From Adiantum capillus-veneris (lineage: Eukaryota > Streptophyta > Polypodiopsida > Polypodiales > Pteridaceae), in NCBI GenBank assembly GCA_014529385.2, contig CM043944.1:174162240-174226239 (forward strand): DNA of 64,000 nt, in the 5' to 3' direction. The notes below the pieces were generated by a model. It ran no database searches and was not told where the DNA came from. It saw nothing but the letters and a program-made list of their open reading frames with translations. The translations under genes and the position numbers were made by a program. Below, piece by piece: positions 10,796 to 23,423 of the stretch. How positions within the stretch are numbered: position 1 is the stretch's first letter; every line of letters starts with the position of its first letter.

Positions 10796-12510
10796 CAACA
10801 ACTACCATGGTGCTCAAGGACATCACAAATCGTATACATGCATATTTGCTTGTTCGCAACGTTTGCATCGAAGGCGACACGTGAGGGTGAGCAGAGGTCA
10901 TCCCAGGAACGTCGTAGCATCGGTGAGATGAATGTTGACGATTCTTCAATATCTTGCCAATACCATCACATATTTGAATAAAACACCCCTTTATGCAAGG
11001 TAACAATATACTTCTTACTTTTGATTGTGTTCTTCTTATCATAAACTTTGAAGTCTAAGGTGTTGCCTCTACTTGTTTTGTAGTGCTTGGCACAAAGGTT
11101 TCTTTTATGCACAAATAGTGAAAGGCTGCAGGTTAGAGAGGCCAAGTGTCACCACTTTTCCTCTAAAACAGTCTTCTTTGTTACATCTTGCAGGTAGGTG
11201 CTTCAAATCCATGCTTATTAGGGGTGGTAGTCTCATCCTAATGTATATTTTTATATTGTTTATTCCCAGCTAGATAGAAATACTTGCAAATTTGTACAAC
11301 ATATACTTAACAAGTGTCTTCATTATATAGCTTGCAAATGTTGAATTCATACATGTTTTTGTTACAAGGTGACCACTTGCTATGCTAGTTGAGTGGCGTT
11401 GTTTGCAAGAACGGCTCAAGGAACTGGCATAACATGAAGCTTTTACGGTGGCACAAAGCTCTCCTCAGCGGCAATGTGGCTCCCACTACACCAAAAATCA
11501 TTATGCTGACATGAAGAGATCCCTAGTAGGACAATGCAAAAACTTTTCATCGGCAGCAACACACTCTTTCCTAACATGAGGGCACTCCTACCAAAGATAT
11601 TTTTATGTGATAGGTCACCCCAGGAGCATACCATGTCATGGAATGGATGTAAGAACTATGACCGCACTACTCCTTGTAAAGTGTTCACAGATGTATGTTT
11701 ATCAAAGTTAATGAGAAGAAATTTGGACTTTTTTGTTTGTTGATGTGTAAGAGCACTCTAGGTCTACCATATTTTGGATTGTTTGATAAGTTAAATAAAA
11801 TTTGTAGTCATTTAAAGTGTAAGTTTGTTTTTGTTTGGTAAGATTGTACATGAGAAGACATAATAAAGTATAAGAGATCTTGACGGAATAAGCCTCGATT
11901 AGATTTTTACCATGCACTTGTGACACCAGACCTCTCCTTGAACCTTTTGATTTCTATCATTGTGGGAAGTTTAAGGGTGGTCTATTTTCAAATTTTTAGC
12001 AATAACTTTTTTTAAAAGGAAATTTTGGTTATTTTAAAGTTTGTACACAGTCTAGGAGTTCATTCTGATTGTTTTCCTTCAGTTTCAATTTTTGATCGAG
12101 GGCACTCCTTGGAAGCCACTTTTGAAGGTGTTAGGGTGAGATTTTGAGAAAGTTTTGTATGTAGGAAATGCAGTCCTCAACACAATAAAAAACATTGGTT
12201 CTCTGAGTATTTTCAGATTCCATGGTTTTAATGCCCGTTCGAGCCCGTAGATTAAGGAAAAAGTAAGAAATGTCTGTTTTACATCATTTTTTAAGAAATT
12301 GCCAACTTGCACGTTGATTTTTGGAAAATCCGAGTAGGATATGATTTTTTTGCATCATACGATAGTCGAAGAGCGCGACGAGATGAACAAATTTATGTGA
12401 GACAAGCCCAGACAGATTCAGAGCCAATTGAACACTAGAAGCTCTTGAAAACAGCCTAAAAGTCCAACACTTAAAAAAAAAAAAAAAAAAAACTTACCAC
12501 TTGAATTATG
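10796..12510. other. Body of the TIR insertion, no gene recognised
   Basis: AT-rich sequence with short frames only, none with a recognisable domain. An A19-type homopolymer lies near 12474-12492, immediately before the hairpin array. Confidence 0.5.
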
Positions 12511-12513
12511 ACC

Positions 12514-13740
12514 ATGCATAAAAATAAATCCTGTACTTGTCATTTTAGGGCCCCAGGGACCCTCAACATGAGGGGCCACAAGGGCGCGCAAATCAGCCAT
12601 CCAAAATTTTTGGATAGCTGATTTGCGCGCCCTTGTGGCCCCTCATGTTGAGGGTCCCTGGGGCCCTAAAATGACAAGTACAGGCTTTTTTTGATGCATA
12701 GCCATGAGATAGAATTGGGCAAATTGATGTATTCATAGCAAATTCCCCCCCCCACAATGGCAAATAGCTAAACATTGTATCATGCCATGCATAAAAATAA
12801 ATCTTGTACTTGTCATTTTAGGACCCCAGGGACCCTCAACATGAGGGGCCACAAGGGCGCAAAATTTTTGGATGGCTGATTTGCGCGCCCTTGTGGCCCC
12901 TCATGTTGAGGGTCCCTGGGGCCCTAAAATGACAAGTACAGGCTTTTTTTGATGCATAGCCATGAGATAGAATTGGGCAAATTGATGTATTCAAAGCAAA
13001 CTGCCCCCCCCCCCCCCCCACAATGGCAAATAGCTAAACATTGTATCATGCCATGCATAAAAATAAATCTTGTACTTGTCATTTTAGGGCCCCAGGGACC
13101 CTCAACATGAGGCGCCACAAGGGCACACAAATCAGCCATCCAAAATTTGGCCACAAGGGCGCGCAAATCAGCCATCCAAAAATTTTGATGCATAGCCATG
13201 AGATAGAGTTGGGCAAATTGATGAATTCATAGCAAACTCCCCCCCCACAATGGCAAATAGCTAAACATTGTATCATGCCATGCATTAAAAAAAGCTTGTA
13301 CTTGTCATTTTAGGGGCCCAGGGACCCTCAACAAGAGGGGCCACAAGGGTGCGCAAACTGGCCATCCAAAATTTTGGATGGCCAGTTTGCGCACCCTTGT
13401 GGCCCCTCTTGTTGAGGGTCCCTGGGCCCCTAAAATGACAAGTACAAGCTTTTTTTAATGCATGGCCATGAGATAGAACTGGGCAGTTTAATGTGTTCAT
13501 AGCAACCCCTCCCCCCCCCCCCAAATGGCAGATACCTAAACCTTGTATCATGCTTATCAACCATTTTTTACTTCCTTGTGTCCATCCCCTGTTCTTGGAA
13601 ATATCTTGGTCCCTATTTGTGCCTGGATGGGCATTCTACGCGCCGTTGTGGTCCCTCTTGTTGAGGGTCTCTGGGGCTTCAAAATCACAAATAGGGGCTT
13701 TGTTTTAATGTATGGCCATGAGATAGAGTTGTAGTGTTTG
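12514..13740. repeat. Tandem array of large hairpins (about 270 bp unit)
   Basis: At least four units begin near 12514, 12787, 13054 and 13281 with CATGCATAAAAATAAATC, TTGTACTTGTCATTTTAG and a GGGACCCTCAACATGAGGGG arm. The complementary arm follows within the same unit, giving arms of about 90 bp meeting at ATCCAAAATTTTTGGAT (centre about 12606) and ATCCAAAATTTTGGAT (centre about 13376). Units are joined by a spacer with GCCATGAGATAGA, a poly-C run and CAATGGCAAATAGCTAAAC. Unit 2 has a shortened left arm, unit 3 has lost its right arm, and a degenerate fifth copy of the right arm lies near 13600-13740. The arms of unit 4 differ from unit 1 by paired, compensated changes. Confidence 0.93.
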
Positions 13741-16125
13741 ATGTCCGGAGTATTCACTATGTCAAATTTTCCTATATCATGTCCGTTCACCACAATGGAT
13801 TGAAAGTAGCCCTTATAGGCCTTACCTACACATGTTTCTGTAACTTTACAAGAATATAAATTCCCTTCTGTTGAACACATGTGCTATGTTACATATACTT
13901 TAGTGAACTCGCAAGGTCAAAGGCCTCACAAATTTTGTGCACTCATAACATTTAGCACTAGAAATCAACCAAACAAGGAGCCAATTTTTACTTCCTTGTG
14001 TTCACCTCGTGTTCTTGGAAATGTTTTGGTTAAGCCATTTCTTTGGTATTTAAAACCACATGTGACCCCTATTGTTATAGTATCCGACCAAAGGTTTCTT
14101 GATTAGCAGTTATATAGGTTCGAGTGATACATATCTTCTATGTTAACAATGCATGTATCTATAATTTATGTTTACACTTTCTCTATCCAAATGAGCTACA
14201 TAGTAAAAATCAAATCCGCAATTCAACAATTAAGTTCACAAGGTGATAGCTATTGGTATGATCTTTAACAATACCAAATAAATAGCTACCAATAGCGAAT
14301 GAATAGGGATATTTAAGAAGGTTTGATACCAAAAACTTGTCAACACTACTCAAAAAGGTGGAAACTCAAAAGCTTTATAATATATATGATGAAACAAGAA
14401 TCAATAATAATTCACCCCTATATATCTACACCTCCATCTCAAGTTGTCATTTCTCTAAGTCAAGCTTGGCATAGGAATAGTATGGAAACAATAACATTTT
14501 GGAAAGCAAGAATTTAGCTTTCTCAACTTTTGAAATGTTGCTATTGATATATATTCAACATCCCCAAATGAGGACATCTTGACAAAGGTTATGATCCACT
14601 TAATAAGAATAACCATTAGTGATTAAACTGAAATCAAAATATTGCATGAATTTCTTCATGGTGGAATGATTAAGACTTGAAACTTCAAACATCTTACAGA
14701 CAAATCAGAATATCCAAAAAAATCAACAATATTTCTCAAATCTGTATGAAACTCCAGTAATCTAAATAAAATACTCTCACTCAGTGCGACACCATTTAAC
14801 AAAAAGAAATATTTATATTGCATTTATAGAGGAATCCAGCCTCATAAAAATAATTACAAATGGAGACAATGTTGTTGCTGTTAGGCTTCTCTTACAAGTA
14901 TTTGTCTTTCTCATCTAGAGATTCATATACACGAGTATTTGTGTGTCTATGACACTAGGGAAGATAGTAGTACTATAGGGATGGCTTTTCTAAGAGCTCC
15001 TAGAGAGTACCTATTGGTTCAAGATTCTACAAAAATCCTACTATTCTTATCAAAATCTTTTAACACGGTAGTGAAAGGTTCCTCACGGAACAAAAATAGG
15101 GTGATTTCCATCTCTGCACATGGTTGCTTGCTCATGTCCTCTCAAAACAAGTTGACTCTGTAAGTAAACAACAGATTATGTGAGCACAAAGTTATAAAGT
15201 ACAAAATGATATCATTCTAATAATCTAATGACAACTACACAAAGAATAAATTATAAGAAAAATCTTTGATGACTCTCCATAGATAACACAACTTACTTAC
15301 ATTGTGAGACTCAATCACATGCTACAAAACTATAGATGGCGCACCAAAGCCATCAACAAAATAGCACCACCCAATGTTATGAGGTGTGAAGCCTAAACAT
15401 TGAAAGCCATAAAGAGGTTAATTCCCTCCAGCATAATAAACTTAAAGATGGAGATGATCTTAAGCTCTGAATGTAAGCTACAAGGGTAGTTTTCTCACCA
15501 TTCTATCTTTATGTTGGAGATGAATCCTTGCAATGCCCATGCACTATTCACACCTCCTGTTCTTGTGGTATGCAAGTCATGTGAGTTGATGCTTTTTCCA
15601 CCTTCGGGAGTAGAGGTTTCCATGTAGTGCGAGTGAATGAAAGTAGAAGGAGGAGAATCTTGTTTCATGCTGTAATGGAGGCGAGAGAAGGGAGAGGAGC
15701 TAGCTTGGTGTGGAACTATGTGGTGGGCAAGGGGAAGAGATGGTGAAGAAGCTTGCTTGGTGCTACAATGGAGATGGGAGAAAGCTAGTAGAGGGATAAT
15801 GTTGGACTATAGGGGGTGCATGTGGTTGTTGCAACCATGGAGAGCTTGGAAAAGGGTTTGTAGAGAGAGAAAATCACTTTTAGCTATAGAATAGGTTTGG
15901 AAAGACTTTAGAGGGTGGAAAATGATGTTTTGAAATTTTTTGAAAAAAATTAATTTTTTGGAATTTTTTAGTGCATGTTTTTGACTTTTGGAGGTCAAAA
16001 ATACTTTTTTGACCATGAAATAGGTTAGGGGACCTTTTAAGGAGGGAAAACTTGAAATTTGAAATTTTTAGTGTATTTTTAAATCCGGGCCAAAAAGTGG
16101 GGAAAAAAGGTCAAAGTGGTCCCCC
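13741..16125. other. Right part of the TIR insertion, no gene recognised
   Basis: AT-rich sequence. A short direct repeat (CTTCCTTGTGT-CA, then TGTTCTTGGAAAT) occurs at about 13568 and 13988. A poly-C/T run near 16121-16142 mirrors, by inverted symmetry, the low-complexity zone at the left end. No transposase motif seen. Confidence 0.5.
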
Positions 16126-16317
16126 CCCCCCCCTCCCTTTCCCCTAGCCACCTCCCTTACCTTCTCACTAGGTAAGAGGCCATTAAGAGGTGTAAAGCTA
16201 CCTTGTCCCCCTACTTTTTAGAGGGTATAGAGTGTGTCCACCACCCTCTTCCTATTGGCTGGCCTCTAATTAACCTTAATCCCAAAGGGCCCCTAGAGGG
16301 TTCATATTTTTTCTAAT

Positions 16318-17240
16318 TTGAACGGATTGACCTCGCTGAACCAAGTGAAAAGCCCTAGCCTATCTATATAGCAAGTGATCTAGAGTCTGAAGAAGAAGAA
16401 TGGCTAACACAGCTTCTCAAGAAGTATAAAGATGTGTTTGCATGGTCCTACAAAGACCTCAAAGGAGCCGATCCATCGATATGCCAACATACAATTCCTT
16501 TGAAATCAGATGCCAAACCTAGCAAACAACGTTCTTATACATATAATCACACATTTGCTAAACGAATCAAAGAGGAGATTGACAAGCTGATGGATGCTGA
16601 ATTCATCTACGAAATCGAGCATACAGATTGGGTGTCACCCATTGTGGTTGTCCCCAAAAAGAATGGAAAGCTGGGAATGTGTGTGAACCTCAAAAAGGTA
16701 AATGTAGCCACCATAAGGGATAATTATCCCTTGCGAATCACAGAATATGTACTTGAGAGGGTGGCCGAGAAATGGGCTCATTCCTTTCTAGATGGTTTTT
16801 CAGGGTATAACCAACTGGAAATTGCAATAGAGGATCAACACAAAACAGTGTTTCCCACAGAATGGGGAATATATGCGTATCGAGTTATGCCTTTTGCCTT
16901 AACTAATGCCCCAGCTACCTTTCAAAGGTTAATGATGCATGCGTTCAAAGAATACCTGAGAATATTCTTAGAAATATATATGGATGATCTTTGTGTACAC
17001 TCTCTTCTATGAGAGGAACATATTGACCATTTACAAAAGGTATTTGAGAAGTGCAGAACATATCGAATCTTTTTTATGGTTAGGCAAGGCCGCATCTTAG
17101 GACACATTCTCTCAAGAAATGGCATAACCACTGACCTAGACAAAATCAAAGTCATAGTAGACCTGCCCAGGCCTACTAATGCGAAACAAGTGCAATCCTT
17201 CATGGGACACTACGGTATTATCGAAGATTCATATACATGT
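16318..17240 (+). pseudogene. Element A reverse transcriptase
   Basis: Starts just inside the pol part of the polyprotein after the TIR insertion (IDLAEP, then YKDVFAWSYKDLKGADPS). RT motifs follow in order: WVSPIVVVPKKNGK, the NLKKVN fingers/palm motif, FLDGFSGYNQ, ALTNAPATFQRL, and the catalytic YMDD at 16977-16988. The protein copies element RNA into DNA. Defects: a TGA near 17010, loss of about eight residues after KCRTYRI, and a one-base deletion near 17218 in the motif that reads GHCGYYRRF in B. Apart from these it stays in one frame from 16434 to 17273. Confidence 0.92.
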
Positions 17241-18760
17241 ATGCAGTCATTGCACAACCTCTGTATCGTTTGATAGTCAGTTTCGACTGGATTGATGAGT
17301 GTGAAACTTCATTTCAAAAGCTTAAGGAAAACCTTGTATCAACACCGGTACTTAAAGCACCAGATTGGGAAAAGATATTCCATGTTCACATTGATGCTTC
17401 TGCATATGCAATCAGGAGTATTCTAGCTCAACCTGGAGACGGAACAATGGATTTCCCAGTTTGTTACGCAAGCCGACAGTTAAATAGTGCAGAAAAGAAC
17501 TACACAACCACCGAAAGAGAGGGGTTGAGAATGATTTATGCTGTAAATAAATTTCGGCATTATTTACTCGCAAACAAATTCGTGTTCTTCACAGATCATC
17601 AAGCTCTTTTGTATCTGGTAAATAAACCATGCAATACCGGGAGAATTGTATGCTGGTTTATTATATTGCTAGAGTTTGATTTCACAGTGGTGGACAAAAA
17701 GGGTAAAACACATCTACAGGCAGATCATCTTTTAAGGATACAAAACGGGGAAGCTCCTGAAGGAGTAGATGATGACATACCTGATGCTTATCTTTTCAAT
17801 ATTGAAATGATACCCAAATGGTATCAAGAAATTGTTAGCATTCTTTCCTTTGGAGGTAGGTTTGATAACAAGGAAGACAGATCTAAACAACTAACAATTC
17901 GACAAACAAAAAACTTCCAGTTGATTGCAGGACGACTGTATCATATAGGCTCAGACCAAATTCTACGATTATGTATAAATCTGGAGGAATTTGAGTGTTA
18001 TCTTGAAGAAGCACAAGTCCAAGATTGTGCATTTCATTGTTCAACAATGAAAACACACCAGAGACTGAAACAATTAGGGGTTTATTGGCCAACTATGTAT
18101 GCTGACACACATGCTTATGTTAACAATTGTACTATATGTAGTGCCAAACGACCAGTGGATCACATGACATTATTTCAAGTAAACATTGCACATGCATGGA
18201 GCCAATATATCATTGATTTCTTAACCACAAGAACGTTTTCTGAAAATATAACAAGAGCACGGAAAAGGGCTATAGAGCTGGAGGCTCGCAACTTTAGTTT
18301 AATTGGGAACCAACTCTATAAGCGAGGAAAGGATAATCAACTTAGAATCTGTGCAAGTGAAAGTGAATACCTGCTGATTCTAGAACACTCACATGGAGGA
18401 ATAAGTGGAGGCCATTTTTCAGGCGATAAGATGAAAAAAATTGTCTTAACCGCAGGAATATGGTGGCCTACATTGCATATGGATGCTGACGAGTTTGCCA
18501 AGCGTTGTGACGCATGTCAGCGCACCAAGGTGCCGATAAAGAGAGATGAGATGCCACTACGGCCAATGATGGGAGCAAGGGAATTTGCAAAATGGGGCAT
18601 TGATTTTGTGGGGCCTATTTCACCCCCTGCATATCGCACCCATACCCAATATATAATTGTGGCTACGGACTATCTCACAAAATGGGCGGAAGCCAAGGCA
18701 ACACAAAAAGAAGACGCAAGAACCACTGCAAAATTTTTGCATGAGAATGTCTTTGTATGA
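17237..18760 (+). pseudogene. Element A RNase H, two H2C2 modules and integrase N-half
   Basis: RNase H is marked by HIDAS, TEREGL and FFTDHQAL, with ADH at its end. Two successive copies of an about 120-residue module follow. Module 1 (about 17815-18180) runs from W-x-x-I through LIAGRLY...LRLC to GVYWP and CTICSAK, with a degenerate first His. Module 2 (about 18196-18540) runs from WSQYIIDFL through LIGNQLYKRG...LRIC to GHF, WWPT and CDACQRTK, a normal H2C2 integrase zinc finger. The integrase core starts with the GIDFVGP aspartate. The frame ends at a TGA (18758-18760) where the family has an Arg codon, a CGA-to-TGA change, and continues in the same frame beyond. Confidence 0.9.
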
Positions 18761-20743
18761 TACGGATTACCAATAGAAATTGTCAGTGATCGAGAAACAC
18801 ATTTTCTTAATGAAGTCATTGAATGTCTACTAGAGGAATTCATGGTCATACATAGAAAATCTGCCCCATATCATCCACATGCAAATGGACAAGCTGAGGC
18901 CACAAATAAAACACTATGCACTGTTTTGACTAAAATTGTATCAGAGTCAAGAACAGACTGGGATCATCAGCTACACTCAACACTATGGGCATACAGGGTA
19001 GCTTACAAAACATCAATAGGAACAACATCGTACAACATGGTGTTTGGCCTAAATGCTATATTACCCATAGATTTTTTAATTCCAACTCTACGAGTAGTGA
19101 AACGCTTAGAATGGACAGGGCATGAGCTCTCTTCTAGAATAGATGATCTTGAAAAGCTAGATGAACTTTTCTTGAGAGCTGTAGCTTCGATCTATGCTAA
19201 AAAGAGAAGACAAAAAGAGTTTTTTGACAAGCATGTGCGCACGAAAGAGTTCAAAACAGGTGATTATGTACTTGTTTATACCTTGAAGAAACATGCCAAG
19301 AAACTTAAAAAGCGAGGGATGGGACCCTTTGTGATTAGTGACCTATCACAAAGTGGATCTGTCAAGCTTGCTACATTAGCAGGTGAAGAAATGCCAAATT
19401 GGTTTAGGGGGTGTCGATTAAAAAAATATCATTTACCCCTAACACAGGATATGCTTCAACAAATCCATCAATAAAAACAACGGATGAAGGAGAAAAAGAG
19501 AGTACGAGAAGAGGCCCAAGCAAAAGCAAAAGAATGCATTGCTAAAAGACAGCTTCTACGACAACAACAATGCGGATCACCGTTGCGAATAAATGCCATT
19601 CGAATAACGAATTTTGATGAATACACAGTGGAGCCAATAATTGCAGTCAAAGTGGGTAGAAATCAAGTTGAATCGACGGCATTGCTTGATTTTGGAGCTC
19701 AAGCAAATCTAATCTCTTACAGATTATACACACAGCTCAAGCCCACAGGTCAACTACATCCTACTCCACAAGTGCTGGAAAGTAGTACATCACATTCGAT
19801 GAAAACATTGGGCTGGATTATATTGCATGTACAAATACATCAATATATTTACCCACACAAGTTTTATGTGGTTGAGGATGAAAGCACACAACACCCCATG
19901 TTGTTGGGATAACCTTGGCAAAAAGAGTATAATGTGCAGATAGATTGGAATGTGGATGCAGTCAAAATTCAGCATGCACAAGAACAACAGGTGGTAGCCT
20001 TTGCTCAATAACCCCGCAAGAACCAGATGGCAGCAACACAATCACTGGAGAAAGAACCAAAAGGATGGGTACCACTAAAGAACAACATGCTACCCATGGC
20101 TAACAAACAGGGAACTGCCAACCATGTTCACTACAAGCATAAAACAACATAGACCGCAGTGAAAACATCGAGGTTAGTAACACGCGAAAGACAAGTATGG
20201 GTGGGGAAGAATAGAGGTGACATGGCAGACAAACCACAATACAATAGAGGAAGTCAACCGAAGCAACCACTTCAACCAAAAACCAAGAGAATAAAACAGA
20301 TATGGATCCCAAAGAAAATGCTCAGCAACAACTTAAATGCGACCCGCATTTGGATCCCGAAACAGAAGCAACAGGAACTCCCTTCAGTACAAGCAACATC
20401 GAAAGGCAGAGACACACAACATATGAAACCGGCAAACCGATTTATGTGGGTGCCAATCAACAACAAAACAATGACAACCGAGGAAGTAGCAATACACCTA
20501 CAAAAACCAGCAAAGCAAAGCTACAAATGGAAAGCAAAAGAAACAAAGTCTATGGCCAATTCCGCCACGAAAATTAACTCCAAGGAGACGACTATGGCCA
20601 TATCGACAGTAGCGGCACACCAAGCGACTTTTGCAAGAAAGACGATCAAACAAAGAGCGGTAGAGTTACAACTTTTACTTGCAAAGAAAATATGCCGACC
20701 AAATCAACAACAAACAGGAAACCTCGACGGCGAAGGCCAATAA
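18761..20743 (+). pseudogene. Element A integrase C-half, second protease and W-repeat tail
   Basis: Same reading frame as the preceding part. Integrase aspartate (VSDRETHF, 18788) and glutamate (GQAEATNK, 18896) are 35 residues apart, so the DD35E triad is kept. The basic C-terminal domain (KRGMGPFVI...) runs straight into a second aspartic-protease-like domain: ALLDFGAQANLIS at 19680-19720, then HPMLLG-PWQKEYN and IDW near 19890-19945. The catalytic DSG is DFG here. The tail holds tryptophan repeats (QVWVGK, KQIWIPKK, RIWIPK, MWVPI) and ends KQRAVELQLLL. Stops at 19472, 19910, near 20009 and near 20150 are single-base changes. Confidence 0.88.
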
Positions 20744-20912
20744 GCATCTTGCTTATACCCTCCTCTTGCACAACATTAATTTTTTCCATGCATTGATCGA
20801 GTATGCATTATATAGGGCCACATTACACGGCCAAGCATTAGCATGATTTTTTTTAACCCATCCACGGCACATACTCCGAGGCGATAACTTGTCGTCTAGG
20901 AGGACTCCGGCT

Positions 20913-20926
20913 AGGAGGGGGGGGAG
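20913..20926 (+). other. Internal polypurine tract of element A
   Basis: AGGAGGGGGGGGAG directly after the pol frame, preceded by TCGTCTAGGAGGACTC. The same arrangement is at 36140-36153 in element B. It is nearly identical to the tract that precedes the 3' LTR, so it could act as a second, central-type plus-strand primer. Confidence 0.7.
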
Positions 20927-22488
20927 ACATTCTCAAATGCGGACCCAATGGCAGAAAGAGCAAAGAAGGGCATGTTTTTTGACTATTTTTAAGGGTTGTC
21001 GTTTGATTGCAAAATTTTCTGGACTAACCTAAGCACATATGCCCTTATACAGCATGAATAAACAAGTATATGGGGCCAAATGCCAAATCAAGCCCCTAGG
21101 TGTGTGTATATAAGTAAAAATAGCCATTTTTTGGACAAAATATTGAAAAAACAGAGAAATCCGGCCATAAAAGTTGCATGTGAGTGTATATAGCGGTGAT
21201 GTTTTTGATTTATTATGATTTTTGGGGTTTTTCTGGGTTTGATTTGCTATTTTTCTTTTAATTTTACTAATTTTCGGTAAAAAAACTTCAAAAATAAAAA
21301 AAGCAAGTGAAAAACGATCATAATGAAAAAAAATAAATATGGGGATGATCGGTGACTATAGGACAACCTATGGTACAATGGGGGTGCAATTATGTGAATG
21401 GAGCGGAAAGCGTGATTTGACCAGATTTTGACGGAAACGGCAAATTTCTCGGAAACTGGGCAAATGGAGTCCAAATCAAGAATTTTTTGAGCCTAAACCG
21501 CATCTCGCAAGAAGTTGGGAGCACATGTCAAATTTCATGGAAAGTGGTTCGGGGAACCCCATTATAAGAAATTTTCACGTCATTTTAAGCTCATTTTCAC
21601 TATTGTCTTTTGAGAGAGAGCTCCTGCCACCTAGAGCGAACGGGACTTCCAGCAGCTTCTACGACGCGCACGACTACCCGACAGACTCCTGACATGAGAG
21701 GTAGGCTCACCACCTTGAGCTTTTCGCGCAAGTTTGTTGTTTTGTCACGAAAACTAGCGTAGGGTTCGCACAGAAAGCGAGCGGTAGAGACCTAGAAGTG
21801 ACCACCTAACGGCTAACCCAAAAGCAATGACACTTCATCGGCGGCTTACCCTAGCATAGGAGACCACTTTTGGATGACCAAAGGCAGTAGAAAACCATCG
21901 GGAAAAACCCTAATTCCTAGAGCCCCGCAAGAGGCCACCAAATTGGAAATCGGCGGAAAGGCGCCTAAATGCTACCAAAACTCATGGGTAGGAGCATCTC
22001 GACATGCTCGACAAGTCTATATAGCCCACATAGCCATACGGTGACCCGAAGCGGCACTAAACTTCAGAAACGGCATCAGACACACAAAGCGTCAAATAGC
22101 TCTCGCGGCCAAACGCATGTCCGTTTGCCACCAAACTTCACGAGCGGCTTTCCTAGACCATCAACAACCAAGTCCTATGGTGGTAGACCACCACAAGTCA
22201 TCGAAGACACGAAAACTCAACCACGGGCGCTTCTAGAGCGACAAATTGCCAAACGGAGCTCCGGTGAAGCCAAAGTCGACAGAAACCATATGGCAAGGAT
22301 CCCCAAGGGATCGGGAAGCTATGGAGACCAACATCAAGAAATTTCATCGCCAAAAAGCACTCCAAAAGTCAGAAAACGGCTCGGAGGCTCTGAAATCCAC
22401 ACAGGGAGTTTCTTTCTATCAATTTGACTTTTTTGTTGAAATAATGCTTAAAAGGGACTCAAGCACCTCCAGTATAATTTTCATCAGG

Positions 22489-23212
22489 AGACATCCTACG
22501 CGTAGGATGTCTCAAGGTCAAATCTGGGCACCAAATCTAACATCTCTCATCACACATAGCTTCTGAATAGCCTGCACAAGCTAGCCACCAAGTTTCATCA
22601 CATTTGGACAAAAATTGACCTCATATGCATGAAAAACCGCAAAGTCAGGGCATAGAGGCAATAATGGGCCATAGACCTACCAAAACTTGTCCAAACCACA
22701 TGAAACTTGCACAATACACTCATGAGCACATTGCCAACCTATCTGTGTGGTCACATGTAAAAAATGATGAAATAGACATCCTACGCGTAGGATGTCTAAA
22801 TGACATTTTTGCCCCCCAGCAGCTGATATTTTTCAACTCTAGATCTCTTTATTACCCCTTCATGAGCTCATATATCAAGTTTCAAGCCATTCCCATCTCT
22901 TTTGGCCCCAACACCTCCAAGATGCAATTTTTGAGTCCAAAAACACTACACATGGTTTTACCAACACCAATTCTTGTCCAAATCAAAATCCAAGAGCATG
23001 GCCATGTTCCACAGGCCAAGAGCTACCCCCATAACCAATTCCAAGCTATTTTGATGAAAAAGACATCCTACGTGTAGGATGTCTCAAGTTTGATTTTAAC
23101 TCTTTATGTGCAAGAACTGACTTCATGGGAGCCATTACCTTGGTGCAAGAAGCTCATATATCAAATTTCAAGCCATTTGAACATCATTTGCTACCTATTG
23201 TGGACATCCTAC
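22489..23212 (+). repeat. Palindrome array before ORF3 of element A
   Basis: Full 24-base palindromes of the A type (half AGACATCCTACG) lie at 22489-22512, 22774-22797 and 23061-23084; the last has ACGTGT at its centre. A half-site is at 23203. Starts are 285, 287 and 142 bases apart. Flanking text repeats weakly (CTCATATATCAA-TTTCAAGCCATT at about 22866 and 23153). Confidence 0.92.
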
Positions 23213-23423
23213 CCAATTTGTGAGCCTAAGCCTGAATCTGCCCAGAAATGCACTTTTGATGCCCAAACCCAATTCCAATCACATAGCCATGTTCAATAGG
23301 TCAAGGACCACCATCACCCAAGTTCCTTTTAAGTTTTATTTTCAATTTTCAAGTCATTTGGATAGTTAAAACTCACTTTCTCAGCTGATATGGAAAAAAC
23401 GCTAACTTCGGACTATTGGATCC

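Larger units (their letters stand above)
10126..16317. mobile_element. 6.2 kb TIR (class II-like) insertion in element A
   Basis: Element A coding sequence stops at about 10125 (ESYDGPKNAT) and resumes at about 16318 (RIDLAEP), matching the continuous ESYDGPEDAKKVDLAAP of element B. The ends are inverted repeats: left ATTAGGAGAAATATGAACC and, on the complement of the right end, ATTAGAAAAAATATGAACC. Subterminal GGGATTAAGG-TAAT occurs inverted at 10179 and 16269, so the TIRs are long but diverged. I could not fix a target-site duplication, so boundaries are good to about 5 bases. No transposase-like frame is visible, so this is a non-autonomous, possibly Mutator-like element. Confidence 0.7.
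20744..23423 (+). other. Long noncoding spacer between pol and ORF3 of element A
   Basis: It is homologous in order and length to the element B spacer (36119-38918). Shared landmarks are the internal PPT, a GGAGCACATGTCAAATTT stretch (21510), a TTTGAGAGAGAG...ACATGAGAGGTAG block (21610-21705), the palindromes, and TTCAATTTTCAAGTCATTTG just before ORF3 (23339). Frames such as 21969-22427 have no counterpart in B and are not believed. Conservation of noncoding text suggests a role in ORF3 expression, but that is inference. Confidence 0.75.

Noticed and set aside
12418-13560. Overlapping frames of 60-90 codons in the hairpin array
   Set aside because: They repeat with the array on both strands and simply reflect the inverted repeats.
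21969-22566. Frames of 106-152 codons in the element A spacer
   Set aside because: The homologous spacer of element B has no matching frame, and no motif is present.
22489-23212. Regularly spaced palindromes look like a CRISPR array
   Set aside because: Eukaryotic retrotransposon context, spacers of 110-260 bases, perfect dyad repeats and no cas genes. The sites recur in homologous places of two elements.
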